This document shows positions 62,282 through 64,000 of a DNA stretch of 64,000 bases, in pieces. The position numbers were made by a program, and so were the translations under genes. Source of the DNA: Aeromonas veronii (GTDB lineage Bacteria; Pseudomonadota; Gammaproteobacteria; Enterobacterales; Aeromonadaceae); assembly GCF_040215105.1 (NCBI RefSeq), contig NZ_CP157875.1:2967501-3031500 (forward strand), given 5' to 3'. The notes beneath the pieces were generated by a model. The model was not told where the DNA came from, ran no database searches, and saw only the letters and a program-made list of their open reading frames with translations. How positions within the stretch are numbered: the first letter of the stretch is position 1; each line of letters begins with the position of its first letter.

Positions 62282-64000
62282 ATGGCTACTTCGAACCCTA
62301 GATCCATTCTCCGGCCCCAACACCAGATGTTGGCATTGGAACCGCGCATACTGTTTGACGGTGCCGCGGCCGTGGCAGCCGAGCATCAGAGTCAGGAGCA
62401 CCAGGACAACCCAAGCGATGCCCCCGCTCACGGTGAACCTTCACAAACAGCCCAACCCCGCCACCTGCTGGTCATCGATACCCGGATCGAGCAAGCGCAG
62501 CAACTGACCGAACACCTGGACGGCAACACCAGCCTGCTGCTGATTGACAAGCAAACCGATGCCCTGGCCGCCATTGGGCAGAAACTGGCGCAGCTCGGCC
62601 AGGTCGACAGCATCCAGATCCTCTCCCACGGCTCCGCGGGTCAATTCACTCTGGGCAATCGCACCCTCACCGCCGACAATCTGGCAAGCGTCAGTGCGCA
62701 ATTGCAGGGCTGGCAATCCCATCTGAGCCAGAATGCCGACATTCAACTCTACGGTTGCCGAGTCGGTGCCGGGGAGTCCGGACAGGCGCTGGTCAATGCC
62801 CTGGCACAATGGACTGGGGCCGATGTCGGGGCATCCAGCGATGACACCGGCGCCATCAGCAAAGGGGGAGACTGGCAACTGGAGGTGAGCAAGGGACTCA
62901 TCGATCAGCCACTCGCCCTGGGTGCTGCAGCGCTGCACAGCTACGATAGCCTGCTGGCCAACGCCGAGCCCAGCAGCAGCCTGCCTCAAAGCAGTGCCGA
63001 TGTGCTGCTCGGTGACGAGGTCCAGTTCACCGTCAACGTTCGCAATGCCGCCAGCCAGAGCGGTTATGCTCCCTATCTGGATATCTATCTGCCCAGTACA
63101 GGCAAGGACGGGAACGATGGGATCACCTTTACCCAGGCAAGCTATCTGGGCCAGGTCCTCCAGACCCATACCGTCGTCTTCGACGCCTCCGGCAATGCGA
63201 CCCACCCCCTCGCCGTCGACAGCAGCGGCAATCCCCTCATCATCCGGGCGGCCGATGTGGGGCTGCGCGCCGGGGATACCCTGGTGGTGGTGGTACTGCC
63301 CTTTGCCAGTGTGACCCAGGGGCAGCCGGACATTCCCATCCAGATCAGCGCCAGGTTGAGCGAGCTGGCGGATACCAGCTACTCCTCGGCCACGCCACAG
63401 CTCACCATAGGAGTGCGCAGCGGCTTCCAGTATGGCAACGACGCCCTGAACAACCCGCTAGATGATCCCACCCTGACCGAGAGCAGTCTGCACAGCTTCG
63501 TGGTCAGGCCCACCATCATCGAGTTCGAACAGAGTCTCGACATGAAGGAAGGGGAGACCACCACGGGCCCCAACTTCAACCATACCCTGACCCTGACCGC
63601 CACCCCGGCCGCAGGCCAGATACTCAGCAACGTCGTCATCAGCCAGGCTCTGCCGGCCAATATGCAGGTCACCGCCATCACGCCGGGGACCAACGGTACC
63701 CTGACCTCCATCACCCTCTCCGATGGCCGGGTCATCACCAATCCGACCCTGATGGCCAATGCCATCAACAGCGATCTCATCTTCATCAGCGCCTTCACGG
63801 TGCAATACAGTACCCTGAGCGCCGCCACCGACACCCTCGTCAAGTTTTACGTGCCCGACGCCGATGCCAACGGCCAGCAGGTGATCGACCCCAACAGCGG
63901 CGATGCGGTCCAGATCACCATCGCCGCTCCCACGGCCACCGGTGAGTGGACCCCCATCGACAGCCGGGATGTGACGCCACCGGACACGACCATCGACTTC
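62282..64000 (+). CDS. Large DUF4347-containing surface protein, 5' part
   Basis: The frame starting at 62282 is open to the window end; 573 residues are seen. The start MATSNPRSILRPQHQMLALE is followed by LEPRILFDGAAA, the motif common at the start of giant RTX/VCBS-type adhesins. A DUF4347 domain spans about 60-220 with SHGSAGQ (His116) and LYGCRVGAG (Cys159). After it come beta-rich repeats with Thr/Asp content (SLDMKEGETTTGPNFNHTLT). A large secreted adhesin, probably type-1 secreted, is inferred. Confidence 0.85.
   Translation, partial: MATSNPRSILRPQHQMLALEPRILFDGAAAVAAEHQSQEHQDNPSDAPAHGEPSQTAQPRHLLVIDTRIEQAQQLTEHLDGNTSLLLIDKQTDALAAIGQKLAQLGQVDSIQILSHGSAGQFTLGNRTLTADNLASVSAQLQGWQSHLSQNADIQLYGCRVGAGESGQALVNALAQWTGADVGASSDDTGAISKGGDWQLEVSKGLIDQPLALGAAALHSYDSLLANAEPSSSLPQSSADVLLGDEVQFTVNVRNAASQSGYAPYLDIYLPSTGKDGNDGITFTQASYLGQVLQTHTVVFDASGNATHPLAVDSSGNPLIIRAADVGLRAGDTLVVVVLPFASVTQGQPDIPIQISARLSELADTSYSSATPQLTIGVRSGFQYGNDALNNPLDDPTLTESSLHSFVVRPTIIEFEQSLDMKEGETTTGPNFNHTLTLTATPAAGQILSNVVISQALPANMQVTAITPGTNGTLTSITLSDGRVITNPTLMANAINSDLIFISAFTVQYSTLSAATDTLVKFYVPDADANGQQVIDPNSGDAVQITIAAPTATGEWTPIDSRDVTPPDTTIDF

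Overview
The window looks like a chromosomal segment of an Aeromonas-type gammaproteobacterium. The coding is GC-rich (roughly 60% by eye) over most of its length, and the polar-flagellum order flgN-flgM-flgA / cheV-cheR-flgBCDEFGHIJKL is the one shared by Vibrio and Aeromonas; the high GC favours Aeromonas. ppk-ppx, phoPQ, astE and a bkd-type oxoacid dehydrogenase are consistent with this. No rRNA, tRNA or CRISPR array was seen.

Layout. 1-2.9 kb: end of ppk and complete ppx (polyphosphate metabolism). 3-4.6 kb: mgtE magnesium channel preceded by an M-box magnesium riboswitch. 4.8-19.2 kb: flagellar rod/hook/ring genes and chemotaxis genes cheR and cheV, with recognisable sigma-54 promoters before flgB and flgF, a terminator between flgE and flgF, and a sigma-28 promoter before flgM. 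19.2-30.3 kb: housekeeping and accessory genes (YfcE phosphodiesterase, two orphan peptide-binding proteins, two DMT exporters, RsuA, an HD-GYP c-di-GMP phosphodiesterase, small proteins, a cold-shock protein). 30.5-33.8 kb: branched-chain 2-oxoacid dehydrogenase E1alpha/E1beta/E2. 34-42.7 kb: astE, a DUF1127 protein, a chromosomal Tus homologue, a 1316-residue SNF2 helicase, yceH and a glycine-zipper protein.

42.8-59.4 kb is a surface-polysaccharide (O-antigen) locus read on the minus strand from a JUMPStart/ops-like element. In transcription order it holds rfbB, rfbD, rfbA, rfbC (dTDP-L-rhamnose), a TagD-like cytidylyltransferase, an SDR reductase, Wzx, a TagB/TagF-like CDP-polyol phosphotransferase, GT2, Wzy, two more GT2s, an initiating sugar-phosphate transferase, a decapitated second rfbD cut by an IS3-family remnant, a second rfbC, Wzz and a WaaL/PglL-type ligase. 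Its AT-rich core (about 48.1-56.25 kb) is clearly foreign in base composition. Together the genes predict a Wzx/Wzy-made rhamnose-containing glycan that probably carries a phospho-polyol (teichoic-acid-like) substituent. 60-62.1 kb: phoPQ. 62.3 kb to the end: the start of a very large surface protein with an N-terminal DUF4347 domain.

The less expected items are: the phospho-polyol cassette in a Gram-negative O-antigen cluster; an in-frame 15-codon repeat insertion inside rfbB; a 5 x 15 bp repeat encoding RPEQV at the Wzz C-terminus; two diverged gene-end duplications that leave tiny ORFs between flgG and flgH and between the two E1 genes; and a caspase-like His/Cys pair in the DUF4347 domain.
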